Source: Tomocerus qinae (Eukaryota > Arthropoda > Collembola > Entomobryomorpha > Tomoceridae). From it: a DNA stretch of 64,000 bases. Under the pieces are notes generated by a model. That model was given only the letters and a program-made list of their open reading frames with translations. It ran no database searches and was not told where the DNA came from. Positions 35,901 to 49,000 of the stretch are shown here, in pieces (within the stretch, counting starts at the first letter, position 1; each line of letters opens with the position of its first letter). The position numbers and the translations under genes were made by a program. The stretch is from positions 2,418,001 through 2,482,000 of the forward strand of contig CM034546.1 in assembly GCA_020055645.1 (NCBI GenBank). The letters are read 5' to 3'.

Positions 35901-36990
35901 TGCAAATATTATTTAATTTAAGTTGTTCAGGTATGATTGATGGACCGATGTTGTCATGCCACTTGAATAAAATTGAACTGTGAACTGTAAAGCCATTACC
36001 TTTCCTACTATTAGAGCAGCATATTTTGAAGTGGATTGGCATGTTAGATAACATGCAGTAAGTACAATAACCTCAATCAAGCAATATTTTATTCTCATTT
36101 AACATTTACCTTCCACTACTTGCTTCCACTCGATGTGGAGTTGAATATTATAGTAAATATTAATTTCTTTATCACATAATTGTTACTGATCAGAGTACAA
36201 GATTTACCGATATTTTGGGCATTTAACCATCACAGTGGTAAAAATGTATAATTAGTTGGAAAAATTGTAATTTATAAAAATTTACGAATACATATACACA
36301 CAACGCGTATTAAAATATGTCGGTATGTTTTCTTTTCTCCAAAACACATCAAATTTATATTTATATTTGCATATGAATGGTCAAAATCAGTTAAAATATA
36401 TTTAAGTGACATATATCTATTGAATTCCAACTTTATATTGTTAATAAAAATGTCTCAGTTAAATTAGAATTAATTATTTTATCGGCAAATTATTCCAGTT
36501 TTGTCAACTTTAATGGAGTCTGTCTTTGACAAAAATGAACATGCTTAAAATTTTAACTGTATTAACAAACGTAATAATCAAATTATTTCATAGCTTAAGC
36601 TTTTAATTTTATTCTGTTCTATATTCGGCACGAAATTCAAAATCGTATTTTTATCATTTTTACCAATTGCAACACTAATAACTAATAATTAACTTTTAAA
36701 TGCATGATTGGAAATAACAGAAAGTAAACTGAACGGATGATGTGAAATAATTCGAACCTTCATTATTCGTTCTTAACTATATAAACATTATAATAATTAA
36801 ACTGCATGGTAGTATCAGATCCTATGTAAAATTGGTTTTCATAGATTGTAAATAATATAAAAAGCCGCAAACCTTTGCATAATAATATTTTATTTTGGCT
36901 AATGTGATGACTAATTGTCAAAACGTTGACTTCTTAGTTTATCTTGCGATGTTCACGTTATCAAAACGTTCATGGAAAATTGAAGTGATA
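32919..36990. other. long non-coding stretch
   Basis: About 4 kb, AT-rich, without a supportable frame. At 35609-35632 is TAGGTTCGCCCCTTAGCTGGG, which recurs at 42910 (see repeat entry). A nine-G run lies at about 34969-34977. Confidence 0.4.
35608..35632 (+). repeat. dispersed repeat, copy 1
   Basis: GCTAGGTTCGCCCCTTAGCT then GGGTTCA; the same string with one C-to-T change stands at 42909-42933. The two copies are about 7.3 kb apart in the same orientation, and the bases around them do not align for more than a few positions. Confidence 0.6.
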
Positions 36991-36998
36991 AAACATCC

Positions 36999-37007
36999 CT
37001 ATATAAA
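36999..37007 (+). promoter_or_regulatory. TATA box of a small gene
   Basis: CTATATAAA about 30 bp before ggccacagacattac, a plausible start site. It is followed at 37110 by a donor-like GTACGTTG and at 37301-37310 by an acceptor (ctttattcag) just before a small coding exon. Confidence 0.45.
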
Positions 37008-37338
37008 TGCTCATTTGGCATGTAATTAGGCCACAGACATTACTTGTTTGGTGAAGAATTGCCACCAGTTCTACACACAACTGCATGGAGAAAATACTTT
37101 AAGTTGGGTACGTTGCATTAAATCTATTTCCGTCTATATTAATGAAACTGATTAAATTATTGAAATTAAAAAGCGCATTTACCTTCAGCTATGTAGGTTG
37201 GTCGATATTGCTATTAACCACAATAACTTGATCCTATTTAAAAAGAGTCAGCGTTTTACGTTTAAACTACGCCTGCATTTACGTTTGGCCTATGTCCATT
37301 TGCTTTATTCAGTTTGTTTGCCACTGCTGAGTTTGACG

Positions 37339-37545
37339 ATGTCAAAATTTAACAGATTCGATTTTCAAAATCACAAAACTCAGCCACCGGTTAATTTCGG
37401 TGGCAATAATTCATACATTCAAAAACTAAACCAAGACAATGAACGGTGCATTAAAAGGTACAGAGAAGGAAAAAGTATCGCTGTGTGGCTTTTTATGTGG
37501 CTTTATGACATCATTGCCCTTGCCCCCTCCGAAATCGACTTCTAA
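37339..37545 (+). CDS. small hypothetical protein, 68 aa
   Basis: The frame starts MSKFNRFDFQNHKTQPPVNF and ends in WLFMWLYDIIALAPSEIDF. The middle is polar (NNSYIQKLNQDNERCIKRYREGK) and the C-terminal part is a short hydrophobic, possibly membrane-active helix. The frame opens further upstream, but the acceptor at 37310 makes ATG 37339 the natural start. A TATA box and probable non-coding first exon lie 300 bp upstream. I do not recognise a family. Could be a chance frame. Confidence 0.4.
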   Translation: MSKFNRFDFQNHKTQPPVNFGGNNSYIQKLNQDNERCIKRYREGKSIAVWLFMWLYDIIALAPSEIDF

Positions 37546-39202
37546 ATACGGTACTGGTTTCTAGAACAGACAATAGTAAAAGTTGTATTTTTACATCATC
37601 ATCTTTTTGTTTTCAATGTAAATGTTGAAGCAAAAGGTTGTTTCATTCCAATACAGTCCGTCGAGCAAGGCAACAGGAAAAAAGAATCATCTCTTTAATA
37701 TTATATTAACCATAACTTAGTTTATTTATTGAGCTCACAGCAGAGCCGAGGTAGACAGAAAAAAAGCAGAAAATGTGAGTTGCATAATTATAAATGTACA
37801 GGAGAGTACTTAAAACTTGAAGCCTAACCATTTGAATGCTTTAGATTTTCTGTAGTGCTGAATCTGTGTACCAAACCGAGCAACAACAATAATATTTTTA
37901 CTTATCACTTACTTAAAAACACTCTATTTTTGCTTTTATTAACGTGTACATTGAACTGAATGGGGCACATTACTACATCAAAAAAGATGGTACTAAAATC
38001 TTATGCCTCAATTTTATAAAAAAGGCAAAACAGGTAAAAGACAAAAAATGCCATTTAGTTCCCTGAGTTAGAGCCATAAGCTTCTAGATTTATGACTTAT
38101 GACTCGATTTCGAAAATTTATTGTTTAATTGTCAAAATTTTTATTTCGCCCATATATTGGGTAATTCCCTTACCCAAGAGCAAGTAAATCTCCATATTTT
38201 TCCTAAGTTTTTTTCCTCCTATTTTTAAGTGCCTATTTTGCCTTTTTAGTTTAGAATTTTAGCTAAGTAATTCTATTAAGCTTTTCAATAAAATTGGCTA
38301 CCTTGTCCACGAGGTGGTTAGGTGATAGGTGTACTAACATTTTATTCTCGAATTTACACGAACGAACAAACGCAAACGTACTGTCTGGCTTTATAAAAAT
38401 CCGAATGATGACCTTTAGTAACCCCATTGTTGACAAATATTTTTTGAGTACTATACTTCACACCAAATTACAGGAGCCATACAGTCTTTAGCGTCACATT
38501 TGACTGTATCCACAACAACATTATTTATTAAACCGAAATAAAATAAATATTGAAGAAAAAATATTTGTTATAGGCGGGGCTAAATGGGGTTAGTAGAGGT
38601 CATCATTCGGATTTTTATAAAGCCAGACAGTATGTATGTCGTTGTTTATGCAAAGTCTTCTCTCTCAGATATGAGTGAGCCATTCATTGAATACAATATA
38701 TATTTTATGGCTGTAGCTGTAGGCTATAGCATTGCTAACCTACACTAACACTACACTTACACTTGTCTGCGAACGAATTCAACAAGTCCTGACCACAAGT
38801 ATAAAAATCATCACACGAATTCACATCTTCTATGAATGGCTCTTCCAGTATAAAGATTATTTGCAAGTAGTATTTCAAGGTTGTATAATTCTGAATTCAG
38901 TCAGTTCAGTGCTTTCATCGGGCGATTAATATAAAATATTTCTTTCAGTTTAAATACTATGTGATCCACAAAAAGTCCAAACTCTGCTAATTTTCAGATT
39001 ATTTCCTAATAATTGTTATTCGTAAAATATTTTCTAGACTTGTGCATCTTGACAGTTTAGTTTTTAGACAACGCTGAATATTTTGGGCAAAGCCAAGTCA
39101 TAATGTACAAATTATTTTTATTTGTGCAATTGCAAAATGCAGTCTAGACGTGACGTATTAGATCAGATATCATACTTTGAGACTTCGGAATGAATAAGTG
39201 TT
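37546..39202. other. non-coding stretch containing an inverted repeat
   Basis: No gene supported. Holds the inverted repeat at 38375-38636. Confidence 0.4.
38375..38636. mobile_element. inverted-repeat (MITE-like) element
   Basis: ACTGTCTGGCTTTATAAAAA continuing TCCGAATGATGACCT at about 38380 is mirrored by AGGTCATCATTCGGATTTTT...GCCAGACAGT at 38597-38630. Arms of about 50-75 bp differ at a few positions, including ACCTTTAGTAACCCCATT against ACCTCTACTAACCCCATT. No coding capacity. Confidence 0.65.
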
Positions 39203-39253
39203 TGTATAGTGTCCATTATTCATGGCAAAGCCATGAATAATGGACACTATACA
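39203..39253. repeat. perfect 24-bp inverted repeat with 3-base loop
   Basis: The arms 39203-39226 (TGTATAGTGTCCATTATTCA then TGGC) and 39230-39253 are exact reverse complements around AAA. No gene is near. Confidence 0.9.
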
Positions 39254-42200
39254 TGATATGTTGTAGTCTCAGAGTCTCACTGAGTGTATAGTCACTGGTT
39301 CGAGCAATTGAGGGTTTGAAGTTTGAAGTAATCCGATTTCCACAGCGGATACTCTATTCCAATTGCGAATATTTGTCGACTGACTGCACTCGCACTCACA
39401 TGTGCTTGAGTCTAGTGGTGCAGGTGCAGCATTAATGAAGAGCGCGAGCGGCAACACTAAGTAGTAGTAGGAATATTGCTGTAGGGAGTACCCTATCCTC
39501 TAGAAGACTTATTTATAACCCTACAAACGTCAGTTAAAAATCTTTAAAAAGTTTAATATACCATTGGTTTTGAATTTAACACCAATTTTTGTTTTTATTC
39601 TATTATAACTAGAATTTAACATCAACATTTTCTGAAGCGTCGGCCAAGCTCTACTTTGGTCATCAAAGGGTGCGTTGTAATATTTCGGTGTCACCGACCA
39701 CAAAGGTAAGTATCGTTATCTTTTAATTTTAAATACAACCTTATATTCTAAAACACTTAATTGCAGACATTACAATTTCCTCGGTTAGATTTGTTTCATA
39801 CATTCAGTTTTTGTCTAAAAAGGTTAAAGCTATATTTCGTGCCAAATGAACTTGCATAAGCTTTCAAATGTGACAAATTGAAAGTATATTTTGGTTACGC
39901 ACTATATTGTAACAAAAACAAACCAATGACCAATATATCACAAATTACCATAGAAAATCTCAAAAAGTAATACACATATGCATATGTTTGGAAATATCAT
40001 GATAAATAAGACATTCTAGTTTCAGAATTTATTCCCCAATAGATCTCTTTAAGGTACTTCACGGCACGCACAGTGTCGCCATTACAATCATTTCTGGAGA
40101 TTTTGTTATGGTTTTATTTTATTAAAATCAATATTTTTAACCTTGTAGTTGTACAAACTTGTGTTCAAGACCTTGTGTTCACCCTCGGGTTCAAGACCCA
40201 CCGCCCGTTACGCTGTGGTAAATAGGGCGAAGCTAGCACAATTTGACAACCAAATAACTGATTCGAACCTAATTTTATTCAGTTTGTCACGAGCCAATAA
40301 TCAACGTTTTTCCTAAGTTTTGTCTAAATCTGTCTATGAGCCTTACTGCCGATGTATGGGGCACTTTTAAGATATCAGAACTTATACATTTGACATTTTG
40401 GTATATGGCAATTTCATCCGTTATTAAAATTTTTGCCAGAAAAAATCGTAAGCGTAAATCATATTATTTCGAATAAGTACTATAAATTCCAGCTTGAAAA
40501 TACTGAAAATCAGATTGATTTTTTTTAACTAAAAACCCTTAAAAACGTACTCATTTCCGGCGATGATTGTAATGGCGACATGGCGACACTGTACTGTTAC
40601 AAAATATACTTAGAATTGCCCTAAACACATTAAACACTAAATTCAATGGGTTTGTAGTCATCACAACACAAAAAAAACCTACATTTTTCATAAAATAGCA
40701 ATGGCAGAATATAGTCTAACATTGGTAGATTGAACAAAGATCTGACACCTCGGTAACTATCGACTTAGCTTGTTCAGGGGATTGTCGATGAGAGCTATCT
40801 GTATGTCTTTAAGATTCAGTGCTAATTATTTCGATTTCATATCAGTCAGATTTCGGTCACTGAGTTCGCAACTCAGTTTACACAGTAGAAACGGGAACAG
40901 TAAGTAACAAATTTTGTGTAGTTTCATGCACCTGGCAGTTAACGTTAATTCTATTAAAAAATAACTATAATTTTATTAAGGTTTTCTGCATTACGAGGCT
41001 TGAATAGAATTTGTAGACTGACAAAGGCTTTACGATTACGAAGGATAATATATGGCTCGAGAGGATACAAAGACCGCAATATTCCATTAGACTTTTTTCT
41101 CATTTCACAAATAATTAATCCTGCAAATTTTTCATTGAATTGTTTCATGTTCTCAGAAATTCACTGATTTATTATTACCAAAAGTGAACAAATAAGATTA
41201 AGACTTAAATAAATATTGAAGTTACAAGAAGCTTGTATACTCTATATATATCTGCTCATATTTGTACTATGTTAGGCAATGGCCCAAGTTAAGTGAGTCA
41301 GTAGCAGGGCATGAAAAGCCCAAAAAAACCAGGGTTTTTAAGCTTTTGGCTGTGTTTTTAGAGGGTGGGGGTAGAAGAGGTAATAAAGGTCATTTTGTCA
41401 TAAAATGAAGTCTTCTGGGCCAGAGAACGGTACAAGGGACCATAACAAGGAGTACTGAGGACAATAGAAGTTCAGAAGTATTCTTTCCCAAGGAACGAGT
41501 ACACTGTTCCATAAGTTATTACTATTACTATAAATAAATCGAAGAAATAACGACTTATAAATGAAATAAAAACATTTCTTCGTACTATTCGTAAAAAAAC
41601 TACGGAAAATACTATTTTCTGTGCCATGTGATGGTATGAGATAAATATACTATATGGTAATGAATATTCTAATGAAATGGAATTCAAGGATAATTTAATA
41701 GCAAATTAATTACTCTAATGAATTGCCTGTTTAAAATGACTTACCAACGAATATACAATTCTAGTGATTCTGATACAGATTCCGAATCACAATTAGAACG
41801 TAAAACTTTAAAACCGCAAAAATGGCTATATTTACTACATTGCAATATAATTAATATATTATGCCACAGACAGAACAGACCAGGGATTATGCCACATAAT
41901 ATGAATTATGCAAACATTTTCCACACACGCTTGCGAGGTTAGAGCGTCGAAAAAGTCCGCAAAAAATGTGAAGTATAATTGCATGTGAGTCAAATATTCA
42001 CTTAATTATATATAAATTGTCAATATCCTGTTTTCTACAAATGATAGGTATGTCAACATATCATTAATATTGATACTATGCATATACATACATACATTTA
42101 TATTTACATATTTATAAAATTTCAAATTACACGAAATAGATTTCATTTTCATGCCATCAAATGTACGTATCTTATTTTAAATCTGTTGGAGCACTGTTAA

Positions 42201-42359
42201 ATCATTTCATTTTTTCCTATATTGAAGCTTAGACTCTGAGATTATCTTTATTTACAAAAATGGAAATGTGCCCCAGCGATCGACCACCCCTGAAATGAGC
42301 GTTTACTGTTTAAAACGCCTAAAACTGCAGAACTGACTGGATAATGAATTATGACAGAT

Positions 42360-42914
42360 TAAGCACGTATTTAGGGGGTATGAGCGCCCGCTTAATCTTG
42401 TCAAAACTTTTTTGTCAAAGAAGATTAAAAATCATAAAAAATTTTAGCGGTTCGTTCGAAAATGTATCTTCTTCGCCAATACATTGTAAAATTAATGTTT
42501 CCTCGTTGGAGAAATTATTGGATACTTGCTTATTACAGATTGATAGGATTAAATTTTGCAATTGTGAAAATGCAGATGTTGATATTGTGGAAACATACTT
42601 TGTTTTCATTTACAAGTGTTTCAAACTAAAGTTCAAAAGCACATTTACAGACTTATAACTATCAAATTGGAGGAAATAAATTAGTAATAAGGAAGGGGTT
42701 TTGAAATTTAGTTTGAACAACTTAATTCCATTAGAATCTGAGGCAGGAAGGACTTTTAAAATCCAAAAATTACTGATTTCTATAAATCAATGATATTTTT
42801 GCAAAGTAAATGCTTGTTTCCTCAACATCAACCTCTATTCACATAATTTGTTTGATTTATGCACTCATTTTTAGAAATTAGCACTCCCTAGATCAAATTT
42901 CTAGATACGCCCTT
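42360..42914. mobile_element. hAT-like non-autonomous element (diverged)
   Basis: The left end TAAGCACGTATTTAGGGGG and the right end CTAGATACGCCCTTG resemble the CAAGCACGTATCCAG terminus of the MITE at 30181, in inverted orientation. The shared CAAATTTCTNGATACG inner right end is common to both. About 555 bp. A 104-aa frame inside has no recognisable domain. A target duplication is not clear. Confidence 0.5.
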
Positions 42915-42933
42915 GAGAGCTAGGTTTGCCCCT
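42909..42933 (+). repeat. dispersed repeat, copy 2
   Basis: GCTAGGTTTGCCCCTTAGCT then GGGTTCA, as at 35608. It begins exactly at the right end of the hAT-like element. Confidence 0.6.
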
Positions 42934-43059
42934 TAGCTGGGTTCACCAGTATTGACTATTAAGTAAAATAATTAAGACTGACGTGACGAACTGATTAGTA
43001 GTGCCTAATATTTACTACCCAAATGCCTAGTATTAAATACATTTTAATATCCTATTTAG

Positions 43060-46000
43060 ATGGTTAAGGACGAGCCAAAGTCGAATTGTATGAAAAATAT
43101 AATTCATACATCCGGTACCATGAAAAGCTCACCAAAAAATCTTCCTTCAAACTCCGAGGCTCAAACCTATTTTCCATTCAGCAAGGAAGCTTTTCTGCCA
43201 ATAATCAATCATGTCTTCCTTCCAAGAAGACTTCCTCAGGCTCAAGAGGATGATATTGAAAATATTGAAAGAAACTTATTAGCTACAGCAATGGACGTTA
43301 TTGTGGAATTTAAAAATGTACTACCGGGTTCTTCCTATTCTCTTTTTAAAAACTGGGTCGATTTGCAAAAATTCTCAAATTTGGATTCTGTTAATTTTAT
43401 TTCGGAAACAATACAATCCATGGAAAACGGAGAAATGCTAGCATTTTATTTAAGAGCTCAAAATTGCGGAATGATTTTATTCAGACCATTAAATGAGGAT
43501 CATGCAGTCATGTCCACTTTTAAATCCTCAATGAGAAATGAGTTAGTCGTCTCATCCCCAAGCGATATTGTGGCGTCGTTTCCACAACAGTCAATCACAA
43601 TTCCATTCAGCAACTTATTAAAATCAAAAACGCTTGCCCAGCAAATTTCTGATTTACATGCAGAGGAAATAAGTTTGGCTATGCCACAATCGAGAAAAGC
43701 GGGTCATAACTTTGATGAAATTCGGGATGTGTCAAACACAATGTTTGTATCCGAATGGCTTACAGCATCTTTGTCCAATGAAAATTCTTTCCCATGTACT
43801 GACTTCCCGACAATCGTGAAGAAAATTAGAGATGACGTTTTGTTGAAAGGTTCTACATTATTTCCTTTTCGTAGATCGGGATTTTGGATGACAATAAAAG
43901 TAGTCCTTCAACTTAATTTAAAGCAGGAACTTGGAACTTTAAATGGAAAATTGATGTACAAGCTTTTAATGGCAAGTCTCATGACCCGAATGTGTGGCTT
44001 TTGGTGTCGTGTTCCGTCGATTGATATCGACGTTGCTTTACAAATGCTAGCAAAGTTGGCCAGAAGACTCGAAAAATTGAAAAAAATTGTGAAAGAGACC
44101 GAGGCGGTTGATATGTTTCCACTGTATCAAAAGATTACTGGAGAAGCTTCGAAGGTGATTGAAGAAGTTCGTAAATTGATGGACAAAAAATTCCGAAAGA
44201 TTTACGAAAATGATGTCAAAGGAAAAGAATTGCAACCTCTTCAAGGGTTAAATTTCAACCGAGATATTTTTCAAACAGTATCAACCCTTCAAAAATATTT
44301 ATTTGACCGACAGAAAAAAGAAGAAGCATCCCAGAACGGGAACATTCGCTTAAAACCGAAACATTTCTTACGTCTTCGCGATACGAATTTCCCTTTCGTT
44401 GATTTATTGAACAGGATAAATATCCAGGACGAAATTGAAGCAGGATTTGTTCTGACCGATATTGAAAATTGGATCCACACTGAATTGGAAAACGTTAACG
44501 GAAGTGCTGATAAAATCCGTGAACTAGCAAATGCCTATTCAACTAAAGCGAGAAGTTATTACAAAGATGATCCGGTTGGTTCGAGTCGAATGCTGTTCGC
44601 CCTTTTAAAGATGATTTACGTTGTTGATAAAATGGCAATAAAAAGATGCCCTACGCTAACAGATCACAGATGTGGACTGAGCCCAGAAATATTTCACGAA
44701 TTACTGCTACGGGAAAGGCCGGAATTGTTAAAAGCGTTAGAAATGGAATCCTACTTTAGCGAAAGAGACAAAATTGCCAATTATCCGTCTGTTATCGAAG
44801 AAAATGAAGTTACAGTAGATTCATTTGGATCACGATATGCTTCTGGTAACCTTGAAATGACAAGATTAAAGGAACAAATTTTGGAAAATACAGAAGAGGC
44901 TATTTTAAGGAAATATGAAGAGTTGAGAAGTGCAAGAGAAAAACTGTCCAACTGGAGAAATGACTACCATCGGATTTCCCATGACATGAAATATGACAGA
45001 TATGGAGATAGGATCTGCTGTTATGATTGCACTAAATGCAGATTAAAATCGAGCATTGACAATTGTAGGGTACAAATCTATGAGCGTACATTAAGGCACG
45101 AGCGTCACTACCAAGATGCAGTTGTGTTTGAGTTGTTGATTCCTGTTGAAGTTGCTTGTCTCAGGGATTTGCTTCATATGTTTATTTTTGACTTCTGCAA
45201 TCAATCGGGCCAACGAATCAAAATTGCAGGCGAATGGACTAATCATCCAGAATTATCTTGGACTAACCGATGGCAAGAACGAGTAAAGCTAGGTAGCACT
45301 ACGGTAAGATTTGCTAAGTCCCACTACAGCAATCTTCATCCCGATCAACCAGATGACAATTTTATCGCCAACTGTGCATACAATTGTACATTTTTCGGAC
45401 CAGGTAAGAAAAACCTTTCTGTAATTTTCAAAAAACTGCCTAGCTTTTATATTTATTTCTTTTGTGGGCTCCTTTCGTTGTGTAGATAGCGGGTAGACCT
45501 ATACACACTGAGCACGAATAACAGTTATACTGTATATAGGTATGTAGGAAATGTAAAATCCTGATGCTCTAACTCGAATTACGTGCTTACAGGCAATACG
45601 ACAATAGCAAGAAATGTGCATAAAGACAGCATCCGACACCTCTGTACCTTTAAGGTTCAACCTGAATCACCGTACAGCAATATGGATTGGGCTTTGAAAC
45701 AGACAAAAAATTATTCCAACGACAGTTTAGCAAAGCAGTCAGATTGTCACAAAGACCTGTCACTACCCGAGTATGTTGAATTTGGGTCACTGAGATCTGG
45801 ACATCGACTCCAGATAAGAAATATTTATAGAGCGTTGGCAACTGCAAAACTTTCTTTTAAAAATTCATCTGTCGTTTCTCTGATTCTCCAAAGTTTGTGG
45901 GAGGCGGGCCCTAATGTAGATACCACCAAATGGTACAGAGAATCACATGAAGATTTGACTGATCCAATTTTTACTGCCAAGATGGTCGAAGAGATGCAAT

Positions 46001-49000
46001 GCTTCGTCAGGTCACAGAAGAAAAACTGGAAAGAGCCCAACAATTTATTAATCATCATTCTGATCACTGTGAGAATCCTTGAATTAAATTCAATGCCAAA
46101 AGTCATTGACCAGGCTCTTCTTTTACTTACTGAATGCAGGGATATCGCACAAGAATGGATTTCAAAAATCGAGGATGTCATATCAAAATGTAACTTAGCC
46201 AAAAATTCAAGTGGCAAAGATAAAACAATGCCCAATCAATCCAATGACGAAGATAATACAATTGATAAAGAAATTGACGAGCTGAGGTCCATTCTAATTG
46301 ATGTCGCTATTTGTTGCTCATTGACGTTTTCAGTTAATCCAAAATGTGAATTCTTCAGCAAAGTCTTAAATGCTTCTACAATGAATGCTTGGCTGACTTC
46401 TGTCGTGAAAACAGATAATAATATCAACTTGTCTGCCGGGTTATGTAAATCAAATATTGAGCAACGAAATTTCCTCAGGTTAGTCCGCTATGTAGGAATC
46501 AATATTGAAAAATCATTAGCCACATTAGCCGAAGGAAATCTTTACGAATTAAATCGTTTTACCCAACTTCAATGGGCTGGGGCAGAAAATGGAACTTTTG
46601 ATGCTTGGAAATTGGAGGATAGCCCCGCCCAACAAGTTTGTTATGCTCAAATGATAGATGTACTCCAAAAACTGCACTGGATTCAAATTGATCTGATTCT
46701 GGGAAAATTTCTGGTTGATGGAAAGCCAGTCTCTAGACTATCGGATGACATTCTGCACCACAAACAGTACATCAGAATATTCGGTGGAACAATTTTTGAA
46801 GTGCAGCCGACTGATGACAGATTTTGTACTATTTCCAAGTACAGTGGATGTAGTTATTTCTTTTCGATGTCTGGAGAAAATGTAATTGTTACCGAGCAAA
46901 ATAACTGCGGAGAAATATCTGAGTTAATTCCTCACGAAAATATGGTCAATGAAATGCCATTTCTCTTAGTTGAGAATTTTAGCCATTGGTGGCAAGCTGA
47001 CAAAAATATTATTAACTTCAGACCGAAAAGTTTCCAAAATAATCGTTTTTCTTTTGATGAAGGAATCGAGTACATCTTCGACACAAAATCTAAACTCCTT
47101 AAAGAATGCAAATCCTTACGTCACGTGGCCGATATAACTAAAACCAGTTTTAAAAATGTTGCATCATTTCTATCAAGGATTGAATTACCGGAATATATTT
47201 TGGTATTGGCGACAAATAATCATAAAGTTGAAATAGAGCTTCCGAGGCTGGCATTACAATTTCAAGTGGACGAAAAAAACCAAATGGTCTCTAGGGAATA
47301 CAAAGGCATGAAAATTTGTGTGAATCCAAAACTGGAAGTATTTCTGGGATTACAAAGTGGGATATTTCTAGAAGACTCTGACAGTACTTCAAGAAATGAA
47401 AAAATGTTTTTGGTTCCGCATGGAAATATCCTCTCTGGCGTTACAATGGGCCACCAAAAGGTTGTATCTGTAAATGAACTTAGGGAACCTCCATTTTTTG
47501 TATACGAAGTTGATGAAAGCTTTCGCTATTTAAAAGCAGGTAAAAATTATTCGGCTTGGTTTTACTTGGCGAATCTTCATGCAGTTACGTCCAGCCCTTT
47601 GCCCGACCCTTTTACGGGTATGACAGGATCAGAAAGAGCGCTGCAAATTCTCCAGTCAGGATATTGCTGGTCATCAGAACCATTTGATACAGAGTCTATA
47701 AAAACCATGAAAGCTATTTCCAAACTGTCACCAACACGGCAATATTATCCTCCACATTTAAGAGACATGCAAAGGATATATTGGCCTTCTTCTGTTTCCT
47801 CATCTGCAGCCCACGATTCTTATTCACTAATTGTAGACAAACTAATGGAAGATAGTACGCGACTGAAATTTCTGTACTCTAATGAAGATGTAAAGGGCGA
47901 TTCAAAAGACAATGAGAAAAATAATAATAAACAGGACCTTACGGAGAAAGCTTATTTCAGACATATCTGCTACAATCCCAATGCAAAACTTGCAGATAAC
48001 TTTGAAACAATTTTGACACTCAGGAATAGTAGCTACTCTCGTTTCCAGGGTTCACTAACACCTAATTCTCTAAAGAATTCCAGAATTGCAGCTTGCTTAG
48101 GACACAATTGGAAGTACATAGTCCCTGAAAATAGTCTCACCCTTTTGATACAAAGACTAATAGATGGAAGTGATACCGAAGGATTGCTACAAGGAGCCTT
48201 GGGATTTAAAGAAAATAATCTTAAATCGTGGCTAAGCTTTGACTTTCGAAATAATTGGCTGAATTTGTACAACTTTGCGCGGAAAGTTGGTTCTCTTCAT
48301 GCGGAATCGCAGTGGACGCTCCTGTTATCCATACTTGCATATTTAGACGTCCGCATCGATGAACTTCAAATACTTCATACAATTGCGGTAAATCCGAAAT
48401 CTTTTGCCGACAAGAATCCTCCTTCATACGAATCTTACAAAAATCCCAAACTGCAAACTTTCTCTTCATCCGACATTGCTTCCATTTTCCGTTCCAATTG
48501 TATTTCCGAAGATGCGTACCTGTCAAAAAAAGGTTATGGTAGTTGCTGGTCTTCCTACAGTGACTACCACATAAGGAGAATAAGAGAAATCAGGAAAGAG
48601 TACAGTTCTGAACTACCTTCTGAAGCGACAGCTTTGACTAAAGAATTGGAAAGGATGTGGCCCTGCAATTACTGCCATTCAGGAAACTTCCGGACAAATG
48701 TATCTATCGTTAAAATAAGGGATGCTATGTCAGAAATAAATTCTTTACTCAAAAGTTGGTACGCAAACAGAGAGTTAGGGTTATTCTTACAAGATATTTC
48801 CGCTAAACTAAATGAGTTAAAATTGACCCAAAATGGTAGTAACTACTTGCCATTACACGAGTGGAGGAATCCTGTCCCAGAATTGGTAATTGAACCAAAA
48901 TACCAAATAAATTATACGGAAAAGATGTCGCAGCAGCTCGAGGATGGACATAAGCTTCAATTGGCCGAAGAAATATTCAAATCAAAAAAGCCCAGCAGCT

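Larger units (their letters stand above)
39254..43059. other. non-coding stretch before the giant gene
   Basis: No coding frame supported. Two strong donor-like sites could end 5' untranslated exons of the gene at 43060: CACAAAG|GTAAGT near 39704 and GGGAACA|GTAAGT near 40898. The second follows arthropod initiator-like TCAGT strings at 40846-40880. Also holds the hAT-like element at 42360-42914 and the dispersed repeat at 42909. Confidence 0.4.

Noticed and set aside
40150-40230. Possible tRNA-derived SINE, because of GGTTCAAGACC resembling a Pol III B box
   Set aside because: I find no A box at the right distance, no cloverleaf and no A-rich tail; a single B-box-like 11-mer is too weak.
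42344-42658. A 104-aa frame as a gene
   Set aside because: It begins just outside and runs within a hAT-like element, has no recognisable domain and an upstream context without promoter or splice signals.
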